Counted from the first letter of the stretch, positions 24,856 through 33,931 are shown. The stretch is 64,000 bases of DNA from Desulfovibrio sp. X2 (GCF_000422205.1 NZ_ATHV01000014.1:61440-125439), one strand, 5' to 3'. A program made the numbers and translations. Notes: generated by a model from the sequence alone, not told the origin.

Positions 24856-26673
24856 CTAGCGTAAGGCGTACAGGACAAGGGCCAGGGCCGCGAAAGCCAG
24901 GGCCGCCGCCAATCCCAGGTAATCCGTGAGCCGGCCGGTCTGGACCGTTGCCGCCCGCTCGCCCACGCTGCGCGTGGTGTAGGCCGTGCCGTCCACCACG
25001 CCGTCGATGCCCTTGACGTCGAACCAGGAGGTGAACCGTCCGCCGCTAAGCAGGGCGCGCAGCCCCACCACGCGGTAGACCTCGGTCCACACGGAGTCGG
25101 CCCAGGCCGCGGGCCGGGTCACCAGCCCCAGGAAGAGTCGGCCGATGAACCGGTAGAGCAGCTCGAAGTCGATGTTGCGCTGGTCGTGGGGCTTCATGAG
25201 CTCGCGCAGGACGTAGAAGGCGAGTCCGGTGAAGCCGAGCAGGAGGAGCGCCTGGAGCACGTGCCAGGTGGTCCAGGGGTGATACTCCGCCGCGATCTCC
25301 GGGAAGGGAAGGAAGCGGTAGAGCAGGCTCGGGAAGAGGCCCTGCACGGTGCACAGCGTCGCCCCGCCGATCATGGCCGCGTACATGTTCCAAGGGATGG
25401 GCTTCAGCTCCCGCTTCACGTCGTCCGGCTTGCCGCCGAAGAAGGCGAAGTACGGCAGCTTGATGCCCACCGAGAGGAAGGTGCCCACGGCCGCTATCTC
25501 GAGCAGGATGCCGATGGCCGACTGGTGGTCCTCGAAGGCGCCGGCGATGGTCATGGTCTTGGAGATGAAGCCGTTGAAGACCGGCATGCCGGAGATGGAC
25601 AGCCCCGCCACCACGTAGCAGATCATGACCAGGGGCAGCCGCGAGGCCAGGCCGCCGAGCTCGCTGAGCTTGGCCGTGCCCGCGGAGTAGAGCACCGCGC
25701 CCACGGTCATGAACAGCAGGCCCTTGTACAGGATGTGGGCATAGGCGTGCGCGGCCGCGCCGTTGATGGTCATGGCCGTGCCGATGCCGATGCCCGCGAC
25801 CATGTATCCCACCTGCGAGACGATGTGGTAGGAGAGGATGCGCCGGGCGTTGTTCTCCATGGTCGCGTAGACGACTCCGTAGACCGCCATGATCGCGCCC
25901 ATCCAGGCCAGGAACTCCGTGCCCGCGAAGGCGCGCGCCAGGACGTAGACCGCGGTCTTGGTGGTGAAGGCGCTCATGAAGACCGCGCCGGTGATGGTCG
26001 CCTCGGGGTAGGCGTCCGGCAGCCAGGCGTGCAGGCCGATGAAGGCCGCGTTCACGCCGAAGCCGAAGAGGATCAGCCAGTCGTAGTACTGCATGTTCCC
26101 CGGCGCCACCGGATCGAAGGAGTAGGTGCCGATGGCCTTGTAGCGGAGCAGGAGCCCCGCGAGCATGAGCAGGCCGCCCGCGGTGTGCACCAGGAAGTAC
26201 CACAGGCCCGCGCGCGCCGCCCGCTTGTTGGCGTTGCAGTTGGTCACGATGAGCATGGTCGAGGCCACGCTCATGAGTTCCCAGAAGGCGAAGAGCGTCA
26301 GGTAGTCGCCCGCGAAGACGCAGCCGAAGGCGCCGCCCACGTAGAGCGCCGCGGAGATGTGCTGCGCCTTCTCCTTGACGTGGAAGGCGTAGGTGAAGCC
26401 GAGCAGCGCCTGGATGGCGAAGACGTTGGCGAAGACCAGGGAGAGCGCGTCCACCCGGCCGATGTTCAGGGTGAAGCCCATCCAGTGCAGGGAGGCATGT
26501 ATGGACGCCGGGTCCGACATGAACTCCATGCTGAAGACCGACCAGATGGCCAGGATCGCCGGGATGGGCAGGAGCAGCCGCCAGGACTTGAACAGCCGGG
26601 GCGGGAAAAAGGGCAGCGCCACGGCCAGGGCGATGAAGGCCACGGCCGGATGGTAGAAGCCGGGGCTAATCAT
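24856..26673 (-). CDS. Antiporter-like (MrpD/NuoL-type) subunit 1 with C-terminal extension
   Basis: The 605-residue protein belongs to the proton-translocating antiporter family. It has FAFWELMSVASTMLI with a membrane Glu, LHAWLPDAYPEATITGAVF and HIVSQVGYM. A ~100-residue C-terminal part after the core holds an amphipathic-like stretch and a final membrane helix, comparable to the lateral helix of NuoL. Annotated relatives are called Na+/H+ antiporter subunit D. It appears to fill the NuoL position together with the copy at 26931-28412. Its ATG overlaps the small upstream gene by eight bases. Confidence 0.85.
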   Translation of the reverse strand: MISPGFYHPAVAFIALAVALPFFPPRLFKSWRLLLPIPAILAIWSVFSMEFMSDPASIHASLHWMGFTLNIGRVDALSLVFANVFAIQALLGFTYAFHVKEKAQHISAALYVGGAFGCVFAGDYLTLFAFWELMSVASTMLIVTNCNANKRAARAGLWYFLVHTAGGLLMLAGLLLRYKAIGTYSFDPVAPGNMQYYDWLILFGFGVNAAFIGLHAWLPDAYPEATITGAVFMSAFTTKTAVYVLARAFAGTEFLAWMGAIMAVYGVVYATMENNARRILSYHIVSQVGYMVAGIGIGTAMTINGAAAHAYAHILYKGLLFMTVGAVLYSAGTAKLSELGGLASRLPLVMICYVVAGLSISGMPVFNGFISKTMTIAGAFEDHQSAIGILLEIAAVGTFLSVGIKLPYFAFFGGKPDDVKRELKPIPWNMYAAMIGGATLCTVQGLFPSLLYRFLPFPEIAAEYHPWTTWHVLQALLLLGFTGLAFYVLRELMKPHDQRNIDFELLYRFIGRLFLGLVTRPAAWADSVWTEVYRVVGLRALLSGGRFTSWFDVKGIDGVVDGTAYTTRSVGERAATVQTGRLTDYLGLAAALAFAALALVLYALR

Positions 26674-26920
26674 CGTAGAAGTCCTCCGAAACGTCGAGGA
26701 TGTGCGCCAGCACGGCCTTGGTCACGAAGGCCAGGACCACGGCCACGACGAACCCGAAGATCGCCCAGAAGCCGGGCAGGACCTCGGCGTGGACGTGGGG
26801 TTCATGCGGCCGGATGAAGAGGTTGAGCCCCACGAGGACCGCCAGCGCCGCCAGGAAGAGGCGCAGCCAGAGTCCGTGAAGCTCCCGCAGCTTGGAGAAG
26901 AATCTGCCGAGTCCGTTCAC
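26666..26920 (-). CDS. Small two-helix membrane protein of the complex I-like operon
   Basis: The 84-residue protein has two hydrophobic segments (~17-36 and ~51-72) and an acidic C-terminus (DVSEDFYDD). It starts at a GTG with AGGAGGGCGG upstream and lies between two antiporter-like genes with an overlap on one side and ten bases on the other. No standard Nuo subunit matches by eye. It may correspond to the small subunits found in Mrp-type or Mbh/Mbs-type complexes. Its role is unknown. Confidence 0.75.
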   Translation of the reverse strand: MNGLGRFFSKLRELHGLWLRLFLAALAVLVGLNLFIRPHEPHVHAEVLPGFWAIFGFVVAVVLAFVTKAVLAHILDVSEDFYDD

Positions 26921-26930
26921 TTCCGCCCTC

Positions 26931-28412
26931 CTAGTAGCCGCCGAATCTGCGCACGAAGTTGAGGATCACCTCGGGGTAGAGACCGAGGAGAACCGAGATG
27001 GTCGAGGTGATGAGCAGGGGCACGACCAGGGCCGCAGACGGCTCGCTGAGCGCTTCGACGTTCATGCCCTCGACCGGCTTCTTGAAGAAGGCCCGGTAGG
27101 TGATCGGGCCGAAGTAGGACGCGTTCAGGATGGTCGAGCCCAGGAGCGCGATGACCAGGATGACCTGGTGCGCCTGCAGGGCTCCGTTGACCAGATACCA
27201 CTTGGTGACGAAGCCGCAGACGAAGGGCACGCCGATCATGGACAGCGAGGCCACCGCGAAGGCTCCGAAGGTCAGCGGCATGCGCCGTCCCATGCCGTCC
27301 ATGAGGCTGATCTTCTTGGTGTGCGAGGCCACGTAGATGGCGCCCGCGCCCATGAAGAGGGTGATCTTGGAGAAGGCGTGGTTGGCGATGTGCATGATGC
27401 CGCCCTGCACCGCCATGGGCGTGAGCATGGTCACGCCTATGATGACGTAGGACAGCTGGCTGACCGTGGAGAAGGCCAGCCGCGCCTTGAGGTCGTCCTT
27501 GGACAGGGCGATGATCGAGGCCACCAGGATGGTGAAGGCCGCCAGGTAGGCCGTCGGTATGCCCAGGTTCAGGCCGGACATGCACGAGATGCCGAAGCCC
27601 GAGAGGACCACGCGGGCGACGCAGAAGACGCCCGCCTTGACCACGGCCACGGCGTGCAGCAGGGCCGAGACCGGTGTGGGCGCGACCATGGCCGAGGGCA
27701 GCCAGTTGTGGAAGGGCATGAGCGCCGCCTTGGCCAGGCCCGCGATGAACAGGACGTAGGTCAGGGTGACCAGGTACGGGTGCTGGTGCCAGGGGAAGTT
27801 CATGCCCATGATCACGTCGCCCAGGTGGAAGTCGAGCGTGCCGCAGAGCACGTAGGTCAGGACCATGGCGGGCAGCAGGAACATCTTCGAGGTGCCCATG
27901 AGGTAGACCAGATACTTGCGCGCGCCCGTGTAGGCCTCGTCGTCCTGGTGGTGGGCGACCAGCGGGTAGGTGAAGACCGTGATGACCTCGTAGAAGAGGT
28001 ACATGGTGAAGACGTTGGCCGAGAAGGCCACGCCCACCGCGCCGAAGATGGCCACCGCGAAGCAGAAGTAGTAGCGCGTCTGGGCGTGCTCGTTCAGGCC
28101 GCGCATGTAGCCGATGTTGTAGAGCGTCACCAGCATCCACAGGAAGGTGGCGATGAGCCCGAAGACGAGCGAGAGCCCGTCCGCGCAGAACGTCACCGTC
28201 ACGCCGGGCAGGATGGTGAACATGTGGTAGGTCCAGATGCGCCCGGCGAGGACGGCCGGGGCAAGCGAGAGCACACCCACGAAGGCGGCCGCGGCCGCGG
28301 TGAAGGAGACGCCCTCGCGCTGGTCCTGATCATGGCGCAGGAAGTAGATGAGAAAGGGGGCCAGCAAGGTGACGAACAGCGGCCCCAAGAGACGAACGCT
28401 TTCGATCTGCAC
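26931..28412 (-). CDS. Antiporter-like (MrpD-type) subunit 2
   Basis: The 493-residue polytopic protein has the antiporter family core: YLFYEVITVFTYPLV with a membrane Glu, AKAALMPFHNWLPSAMVAPTPVSALLHAVAVVKAG and HAFSKITLFM. It resembles monovalent cation/proton antiporter subunit D of Mrp complexes. It probably forms a second distal pumping module. The GTG start follows GGGGGTAGGGAA. It lies five bases from nuoK, in the same operon. Confidence 0.88.
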   Translation of the reverse strand: MQIESVRLLGPLFVTLLAPFLIYFLRHDQDQREGVSFTAAAAAFVGVLSLAPAVLAGRIWTYHMFTILPGVTVTFCADGLSLVFGLIATFLWMLVTLYNIGYMRGLNEHAQTRYYFCFAVAIFGAVGVAFSANVFTMYLFYEVITVFTYPLVAHHQDDEAYTGARKYLVYLMGTSKMFLLPAMVLTYVLCGTLDFHLGDVIMGMNFPWHQHPYLVTLTYVLFIAGLAKAALMPFHNWLPSAMVAPTPVSALLHAVAVVKAGVFCVARVVLSGFGISCMSGLNLGIPTAYLAAFTILVASIIALSKDDLKARLAFSTVSQLSYVIIGVTMLTPMAVQGGIMHIANHAFSKITLFMGAGAIYVASHTKKISLMDGMGRRMPLTFGAFAVASLSMIGVPFVCGFVTKWYLVNGALQAHQVILVIALLGSTILNASYFGPITYRAFFKKPVEGMNVEALSEPSAALVVPLLITSTISVLLGLYPEVILNFVRRFGGY

Positions 28413-28416
28413 TTCC

Positions 28417-28725
28417 CTACCCCCTGAGTTCCGCGACGGAGTCTGCGTCGGACCGTCCGAAGCGGCGGGCGACGACGATGAGGATGGCCAGGACCAGGGT
28501 GGCTTCCGCCGCGGCCAGGCCCATGACCAGGAGCGAGGCGAGCTGCCCGAGGACGGCGTCGCCCTCGGTGAGCTGTGCCGCCGCGACGATGGACAGTCCC
28601 GCGCCGTTGAGCATGAGCTCCACGCAGATGAGCATGCCCACGAAGGTCTTGCGGAAGGTCAGGCCGTAGAGCCCCACGCACAGGAGGAAGACGGCCACGA
28701 GCTGATAGAGGACGAGGGCGCTCAC
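28417..28725 (-). CDS. nuoK: Complex I-like membrane subunit K
   Basis: The 102-residue protein has three membrane helices and the two conserved buried glutamates of NuoK (VGMLICVELMLNG and AAAEATLVLAIL). It connects the H/J part of the membrane arm to the antiporter subunits. The GTG start overlaps the nuoJ stop (GTGA). Length matches the family. Confidence 0.94.
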   Translation of the reverse strand: MSALVLYQLVAVFLLCVGLYGLTFRKTFVGMLICVELMLNGAGLSIVAAAQLTEGDAVLGQLASLLVMGLAAAEATLVLAILIVVARRFGRSDADSVAELRG

Positions 28726-29237
28726 TTGTCACCTCTCTTGTGCTTGAAGGCCAGGACCACGGCGCCGGACATGGCCACGAGCAGGATCACCGAGATGAGC
28801 TCGAAGGCCAGGACGTAGGGCTCGAGGAGCCCCTGGCCCAGCACCGCGGGGGGCACCTCCGTGGGCGTGGCGATGGAGGCCGGCGCGTGGCGCACCAGGG
28901 TCCAGAAGAGCACCGCGCCCGGGAAGGCGGCGGCGAACAGGGCGATCATGTAGCTGCGCATGGGGCGCGGCTTCTGTTCCTCGCCGCCCGCGGGCGAGCG
29001 GGTCAGCATGATGGCGAAGAAGATGAGGATGACCACGGCGCCCACGTAGATGAGCAGCTGCATCATGGCGATCAGCGGCGCGTTCAGCAGGAGGTACATC
29101 CCGGCCACCCCGAAGAGCGCCAGGATGAGCCCGAGCAGCGCCCGCACGAGGCTCGCGGAGCGCACCGCCGAAACCGCGCCCCCCACGATGCACAGGGTGT
29201 AGAAGGCGAACAGGACCTTGGCCGCGGTTTCCATCAT
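28722..29237 (-). CDS. nuoJ: Complex I-like membrane subunit J
   Basis: The 171-residue protein has five hydrophobic segments and the NuoJ motif with a conserved Tyr in LLIYVGAVVILIFFAIMLT. It contributes to the quinone-coupled proton path at the inner membrane. The ATG at 29237 follows GGAGGAGGA and overlaps the nuoI stop (ATGA). The stop overlaps the nuoK start. Confidence 0.94.
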   Translation of the reverse strand: MMETAAKVLFAFYTLCIVGGAVSAVRSASLVRALLGLILALFGVAGMYLLLNAPLIAMMQLLIYVGAVVILIFFAIMLTRSPAGGEEQKPRPMRSYMIALFAAAFPGAVLFWTLVRHAPASIATPTEVPPAVLGQGLLEPYVLAFELISVILLVAMSGAVVLAFKHKRGDK

Positions 29238-29845
29238 TCCTCCTCCTGCCCCTTCTCGGGCTGTGCCTTCTCGGGCGTGGGCGCCGCTGCGGCGGCCTCC
29301 GCCGCCTGGGCCTTGAGGCGGGCCATCAGGTCGAAGACGAAGCTCTTCTTGGAATAGTCCGCAAGGTAGATGTCGGTGGAGAAGCGCAGCGAATCCACCG
29401 GGCAGGCCTGCACGCACAGGCCGCAAAGGCTGCAGAGGTTGTAGTCGAGGATGAAGCCCTTGGGCGTCTTGACCGGCTTCTCCTTGGCGGGCGGCTTGGC
29501 CGACGTCTTGGGCTCGAGCCCTGAGGCGTACGCCTTGGGCGGCGCCGCGGCCTCCTTGGCCGGGTCCTTCTTGGGCGGCGGCTGCTTGACGATCTTGATG
29601 CAGCCCGACGGGCAGACGCTCTGGCACATGAGGCAGGTGATGCAGCGCGGCGTGGCCGGGTCGTTCTTGGCCCCGACCAGCTCGATGTGTCCGCGGAAGG
29701 TGACGAGGTGCTCGTTCTCCACCACCTTGCGCGGGTAGTGGACCGTGACCTCGGGCCGGACGAACTCGCGGCCGGTGATCTTGAGCCCCACAAGAAGGCT
29801 CTTCATGCCCCGGACGGCTTCCTTTATCTCGTGTACGACGCCCAT
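29234..29845 (-). CDS. nuoI: Complex I-like 8Fe ferredoxin subunit I with Pro/Lys/Ala insert
   Basis: The 203-residue protein has two [4Fe-4S] motifs, CITCLMCQSVCP and CSLCGLCVQACP. It carries electrons to subunit B. Between the motifs is a ~45-residue Pro/Lys/Ala-rich stretch (KQPPPKKDPAKEAAAPPK and onward), longer than the short spacer of typical NuoI. A second Ala/Glu-rich tail ends the protein. The insert could form a docking surface for an electron donor replacing NuoEFG. It is overlapped by nuoJ and lies 13 bp after nuoH. Confidence 0.92.
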   Translation of the reverse strand: MGVVHEIKEAVRGMKSLLVGLKITGREFVRPEVTVHYPRKVVENEHLVTFRGHIELVGAKNDPATPRCITCLMCQSVCPSGCIKIVKQPPPKKDPAKEAAAPPKAYASGLEPKTSAKPPAKEKPVKTPKGFILDYNLCSLCGLCVQACPVDSLRFSTDIYLADYSKKSFVFDLMARLKAQAAEAAAAAPTPEKAQPEKGQEEE

Positions 29846-29858
29846 GTCCTCCCCTCCC

Positions 29859-30863
29859 CTACAGCTTGACGATCACTGCGGTGGCCAGCAGGTTCAGCGT
29901 GGCCAGCGGCAGGAGCCACTTCCAGTTGAGGTTCAGGAGCTGGTCGAAGCGCACGCGGGGGTAGGTCCAGCGCGCCCACATCATGATCAGCAGCAGGGCG
30001 TAGACCTTCAGCAGGAACCACCACGGGCCGGGCACGGCCGGGCCCTGGTAGCCGCCCAGGAAGATGGCGGCGGCCACGGAGCAGGTCACGACCATGTTCG
30101 CGTACTCGGCCAGGAAGAAGAGGCCGAAGCCCATGCCCGAGTATTCCGTGTGGAAGCCCGCGGTCAGCTCCGACTCCGCCTCGGGCAGGTCGAAGGGCGC
30201 GCGGTTGGTCTCGGCCAGGGCGCAGATGAAGTAGATGACGAAGGCCACGGGCTGCAGGGCCGCGTTCCACTGCCAGGGCCAGGGCCCCTGGGCGCGGGTG
30301 AGCTCGAAGAGGTCGAGCGAGCCGCGCATGAAGCAGACCGCGAGCACGGCCAGGAGCAGCGGGATCTCGTAGCCCACGCTCTGGGAGACCGCGCGTGCCG
30401 CGCCGATGAGGCCCCATTTGTTGGCCGACGACCAGCCCGCGAGGCAGAGCGAGAGCACGCCGAGCCCCGCGAAGGCGAGGATCAGCAGCACGCCCACGTT
30501 GCACTTGAGCGCATAGGTGCTCTCCCCGAAGGGGATGGGCAGGAACATGACGAAGACCGGCAGGAAGCCGACGATGGGCGCGAGCCAGAAGAGCAGCGCG
30601 TCGGCCCCGCGGGGGGTGACGAGCTGCTTGCCCATGAGCTTCACCGCGTCGGCGATGGTCTGCAGGATGCCCTGCGGGCCGACCTCGAAGGGGCCGGGAC
30701 GGCGCTGGATGAAGCCGGCGACCTTGCGCTCGACGTAGACCAGGACCGTGGCGTTCGCCCCCACGAAGGCGGCCAGGGCGACGAGGCCCACCACCAGGCG
30801 GATCAGCGTGTCCGGCGTGGTGGCGAACGGGTCGGGCATTGTCCAGGAGGAGGTGTCCATCAT
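29859..30863 (-). CDS. nuoH: Complex I-like membrane subunit H
   Basis: The 334-residue protein has eight membrane segments and the NuoH signatures: VERKVAGFIQRRPGPFEVGPQG near the N-terminus and AETNRAPFDLPEAESELTAG in the large loop, which helps form the quinone site. The ATG overlaps the nuoD stop (ATGA). Length is as expected. Confidence 0.96.
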   Translation of the reverse strand: MMDTSSWTMPDPFATTPDTLIRLVVGLVALAAFVGANATVLVYVERKVAGFIQRRPGPFEVGPQGILQTIADAVKLMGKQLVTPRGADALLFWLAPIVGFLPVFVMFLPIPFGESTYALKCNVGVLLILAFAGLGVLSLCLAGWSSANKWGLIGAARAVSQSVGYEIPLLLAVLAVCFMRGSLDLFELTRAQGPWPWQWNAALQPVAFVIYFICALAETNRAPFDLPEAESELTAGFHTEYSGMGFGLFFLAEYANMVVTCSVAAAIFLGGYQGPAVPGPWWFLLKVYALLLIMMWARWTYPRVRFDQLLNLNWKWLLPLATLNLLATAVIVKL

Positions 30864-32011
30864 CGGTCTATCTCCGGGATGACGAGGTCAAGGCTTCCCA
30901 GGATGGAAACCGCGTCGGCCAGGAGCACGCCCCGGCCTGCTTCCGCGAAGCACGACAGGTTGGAGTACGAGGGCGAGCGCAGCTTGACCCGGTACGGGGT
31001 GCGGCCGCCGTCGCTGGCGACGTAGAGGACGATCTTGCCCCGCGCGCCTTCCACGGCGAAGCAGGTCTCGCCCTTGGGGGCGCTCCACTTGGGCTTGGGC
31101 GCGGTCTTGGCGAGGAAGGGACCGGCCGGGATGGTGGCCACGGCCTGCTCGATGATGCGCAGCGACTGCTCGATCTCGTCCATGCGCACCATGTAGCGGG
31201 CCCAGGCGTCGGACTGCGTGTAGACGGGAACCTCCCAGTCGAAGCGGTCGTAGACCGAGTAGGGCTCCACGCGCCGCGTGTCGTGGCCGAGTCCCGCGCC
31301 GCGGCTGACCGGGCCGGTGCAGCCGTAGCGGCGGCACATGTCCGCGTCGATGTGGCCGATGTCCTCCACGCGCTTCCTGAGGATGACGTTCTCCGTGACC
31401 AGGTCGCGGTACATGGGCAGCCGCGAGCGCAGGTAGGGCACGAAGGCCGCGAGACTCTTCAGGAACTTGTCCGAGAGGTCGGCCGAGACGCCGCCGAAGC
31501 GGTAGTAGCTGTAGGTCAGCCGCGACCCCGTGGGCTCCTGGAGCATGTCCATGATCTTTTCGCGGTCGTCGAAGGCGTACATGATCGGGGTGAAGGCGCC
31601 GAGGTCGAGCAGGTAGGCGCCCCACCACAGCAGGTGCGAGGAGATGCGGTTGAGCTCGCAGGTGATGACGCGGATGTACTCCGCGCGCTCGGGCACCTCG
31701 ATCTCTCCCAGCCGCTCCACCGCGCCCGCCCAGGCCCAGTTCCAGGCCAGGGCGTGCAGGTAGTCCACGCGGCCCATGTTCGGCCAGAACTGCACCCAGC
31801 TCTTGGTCTGGCCCATGAACTCGTGCATGCGGTGCACGTAGCCGAGCACCGGCTCGCACCGCTTCACGTACTCGCCGTCGAGCTCCACGATGATCCGCAG
31901 CACGCCGTGGGTCGACGGGTGCTGCGGCCCCATGTTGACGACCAGCGTCTCCTCGTTGTCGGTGGGCTGGAAATGCCTGGTGTAGAAGTCGCCGCTCTGG
32001 AAGAAGCTCAT
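30860..32011 (-). CDS. nuoD: Complex I-like 49-kDa-type subunit D
   Basis: The 383-residue protein shows NMGPQHPSTHGVLR, the LGYVHRMHEF segment, and the C-terminal EIDR end typical of NuoD. It builds the quinone-reducing site with subunit B. It is a separate gene from nuoC. The ATG overlaps nuoC (ATGA). The nickel-binding cysteines of hydrogenases are absent, so this is not a hydrogenase large subunit. Confidence 0.96.
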   Translation of the reverse strand: MSFFQSGDFYTRHFQPTDNEETLVVNMGPQHPSTHGVLRIIVELDGEYVKRCEPVLGYVHRMHEFMGQTKSWVQFWPNMGRVDYLHALAWNWAWAGAVERLGEIEVPERAEYIRVITCELNRISSHLLWWGAYLLDLGAFTPIMYAFDDREKIMDMLQEPTGSRLTYSYYRFGGVSADLSDKFLKSLAAFVPYLRSRLPMYRDLVTENVILRKRVEDIGHIDADMCRRYGCTGPVSRGAGLGHDTRRVEPYSVYDRFDWEVPVYTQSDAWARYMVRMDEIEQSLRIIEQAVATIPAGPFLAKTAPKPKWSAPKGETCFAVEGARGKIVLYVASDGGRTPYRVKLRSPSYSNLSCFAEAGRGVLLADAVSILGSLDLVIPEIDR

Positions 32012-32610
32012 GCAGCGCCCTCCTTGGCCGCGGATGCGGGCTTGTCCTTGGCGGCCTTTTCGGCGGCGGCAGATGCCTCCTCCGCCTTCTTGGCGGCCTC
32101 GGCGGCCGCAGCCTCGATCTCCTCGCGGGAGACGAAGGCGGGCCAGCACTCGGCGCGGATGAATTCGTCCACGATGTTGGACGCGGGCTTCTTGTCCTCG
32201 AAGGCCCGGACCAGGGGATGGCTCTCCTCGTCCTCGGCCAGGAGCAGCGGCAGCGGATTCGGGTTGCCCGCGAAGCGCACGCCGGAAAGCTCGGCGGCCT
32301 CGCGCTCGTGCCACTCCGCGCCCTGGTAGATGTCCGCGATGGACGGCACCTCGGCCTCGCCCTGGCGCACCAGGGTGCGCACCAGCATGCGGCCGGGCTT
32401 CTCGTAGTGGGCGTAGAAATAGTTGATCAGGATGCCCTCGCGCAGATCCAGGCAGGCGATGGTCTCGAGGAACCAGCCCTTCTCGAGCATGGCGCGCGCG
32501 GCGCCGGGGATCTGGGAGGGTTTGACGTGGTCGATCTCGGCGATGCCCATCTTGCCCATGTCGCCGCCGAAGGCGCACAGGCGGGCGAAGGAGACGCTCC
32601 TTCCGTTCAT
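32008..32610 (-). CDS. nuoC: Complex I-like 30-kDa-type subunit C
   Basis: The 200-residue protein carries the NuoC block ([23 protein letters not shown]). The C-terminal ~45 residues form an Ala/Lys/Glu-rich tail ([19 protein letters not shown]) not seen in standard subunits; it matches the Ala/Lys-rich additions in subunit I. The start overlaps the nuoB stop (ATGA). It is a peripheral arm subunit in the cytoplasm. Confidence 0.92.
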   Translation of the reverse strand: MNGRSVSFARLCAFGGDMGKMGIAEIDHVKPSQIPGAARAMLEKGWFLETIACLDLREGILINYFYAHYEKPGRMLVRTLVRQGEAEVPSIADIYQGAEWHEREAAELSGVRFAGNPNPLPLLLAEDEESHPLVRAFEDKKPASNIVDEFIRAECWPAFVSREEIEAAAAEAAKKAEEASAAAEKAAKDKPASAAKEGAA

Positions 32611-33152
32611 GCCTGCTCTCCCTCGACCGGCGGCATCTCGGGCACGGGCCAGAAGCGCTTGCCGGTCATCTTGCGCTGGATCTGGAAGAGGCCCTCGAGC
32701 AGTCCCTCGGGCCGGGGCGGGCAGCCGGGCACGTACACGTCCACCGGCACCAGCTTGTCCACGCCCTCCACGATCCCGTACTGCCCCTTGAAGGAGAAGG
32801 GACCGCCGGAGATGGCGCAGTTGCCGAGCGCCATGACGAACTTGGGGGCGGGCATCTGCTCGTAGAGCCTGACCACGGCCGGGGCCATTTTCTTGGCCAC
32901 GGTGCCGGCCACGATCATCAGGTCCGACTGGCGCGGCGAGGGACGGAAGACCTCTGCCCCGAAGCGGGAGATGTCGAAGCGGGCCATGCCCACGGCCATC
33001 ATCTCGATGGCGCAGCAGGCGAGGCCGAAGGTCATGGGCCAAAGCGACATGGCCCGGCACAGGTCGAAGATCTGGTTGACGGCGGGGATGTCGAGCCTGG
33101 GCGGCTCGAGACCTCCCTCCACCGGCCTTATCCGTTGATCCGGCGCGGCCAT
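32607..33152 (-). CDS. nuoB: Complex I-like subunit B (cluster N2)
   Basis: The 181-residue protein has the N2 cluster ligands: paired cysteines in [18 protein letters not shown] and PGCPPRPEG. It passes electrons to quinone. The ATG at 33152 lies inside the end of nuoA, with 25 bases of overlap. Confidence 0.95.
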   Translation of the reverse strand: MAAPDQRIRPVEGGLEPPRLDIPAVNQIFDLCRAMSLWPMTFGLACCAIEMMAVGMARFDISRFGAEVFRPSPRQSDLMIVAGTVAKKMAPAVVRLYEQMPAPKFVMALGNCAISGGPFSFKGQYGIVEGVDKLVPVDVYVPGCPPRPEGLLEGLFQIQRKMTGKRFWPVPEMPPVEGEQA

Positions 33153-33508
33153 GCGAAGACTCCTTTCCGCCAGAAGTAGACGATGCCGAGGGCCAGCACC
33201 ACGAGGAAGATGGTCACCTTGACGAGGGGCATCCACCCTTCGGAGTGGACGTACTGCGCGGCCACCGGGAAGAGGTAGAGGACGTCGACGTCGAAGGCCA
33301 GAAAGATGAGGGCGTAAATCCAGTAGTTGACGGTGAAGCGCATCCAGGAGCCGCCGTGCGGCTCCATGCCGCACTCGTACGGCATGGACAGGTCCCCGCC
33401 GTGCCACGAGGGCGCAAAAACGAGCGCCGCCGCGAGCGGACCCGCGGCGAACGCCGCGCCGGCACCAAGCGCCAGCACGATCGCGAGGTTCAACCAGGTG
33501 AAGACCAC
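33128..33508 (-). CDS. nuoA: Complex I-like membrane subunit A
   Basis: The 126-residue protein has three membrane helices and the NuoA motif [10 protein letters not shown], followed by [24 protein letters not shown]. It starts the operon from a GTG with GGGGGGTAGGCA upstream. The promoter must lie in the 423-bp region shared with the divergent molybdoprotein gene. Confidence 0.95.
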   Translation of the reverse strand: MVFTWLNLAIVLALGAGAAFAAGPLAAALVFAPSWHGGDLSMPYECGMEPHGGSWMRFTVNYWIYALIFLAFDVDVLYLFPVAAQYVHSEGWMPLVKVTIFLVVLALGIVYFWRKGVFAWPRRING

Positions 33509-33646
33509 TGCCTACCCCCCTTAACCGCTTAAAAGTGGAGGGAATCCATGAATCACCAGTACCACCAAGGCAAATAATGAATGGCATATGAGAAACCACA
33601 ATCGCTCTGATGCGTCAATCCCCCTATCCCACATATTCGAGAATTC

Positions 33647-33704
33647 GTGAAAAACTGGACAAATTACCCCAATGCCGCACGGGGCTAGTAGCGCATTTTT
33701 TCAC
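33647..33704. promoter_or_regulatory. Operator-like unit 1 in the divergent control region
   Basis: GTGAAAAA at 33647 and TTTTTTCAC ending at 33704 are inverted and span 58 bp. The first 25 bases match unit 2 at 22 positions and contain CTGGACAAATTACCCC, close to a palindrome. The right end contains TCACAA, a half-site of CRP/FNR-type regulators such as HcpR. Confidence 0.55.
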
Positions 33705-33753
33705 AATGGCTGACCGATTTCAGGATAAAGGGGTGGTCTGCCTGTATCCGTTA

Positions 33754-33811
33754 GTGAAAAATGGGACAAATTGCCCCAGTCACTTCTCCTGCACAACGCG
33801 TGTTTTTTCAC
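33754..33811. promoter_or_regulatory. Operator-like unit 2 in the divergent control region
   Basis: GTGAAAAA at 33754 and TTTTTTCAC ending at 33811 repeat unit 1 with identical 58-bp length, 107 bp downstream. The embedded GGGACAAATTGCCCC is a near-perfect dyad. The remaining intergenic DNA between 33509 and 33931 is less GC-rich than surrounding genes and holds no gene. Confidence 0.55.
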
Positions 33812-33931
33812 AAGGGCGAGTCTTTCTTGCCTACTTCGAAAAAGTCCTGCTACGTCCAGCCTACTTTCGGATCAAATTCAGCCCCTGTACCGAGGCGCGG
33901 GGGCGTTCTTCAGCACTTTCGGAGGGACCAG

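Noticed and set aside
30860..32011. Energy-converting hydrogenase large subunit in place of NuoD
   Set aside because: The nickel-ligating CxxC pairs at both ends are absent.
33647..33811. Sigma-54 promoter in the complex I-like/molybdoprotein gap
   Set aside because: GG and GC elements are not spaced by ten bases in the candidates examined.
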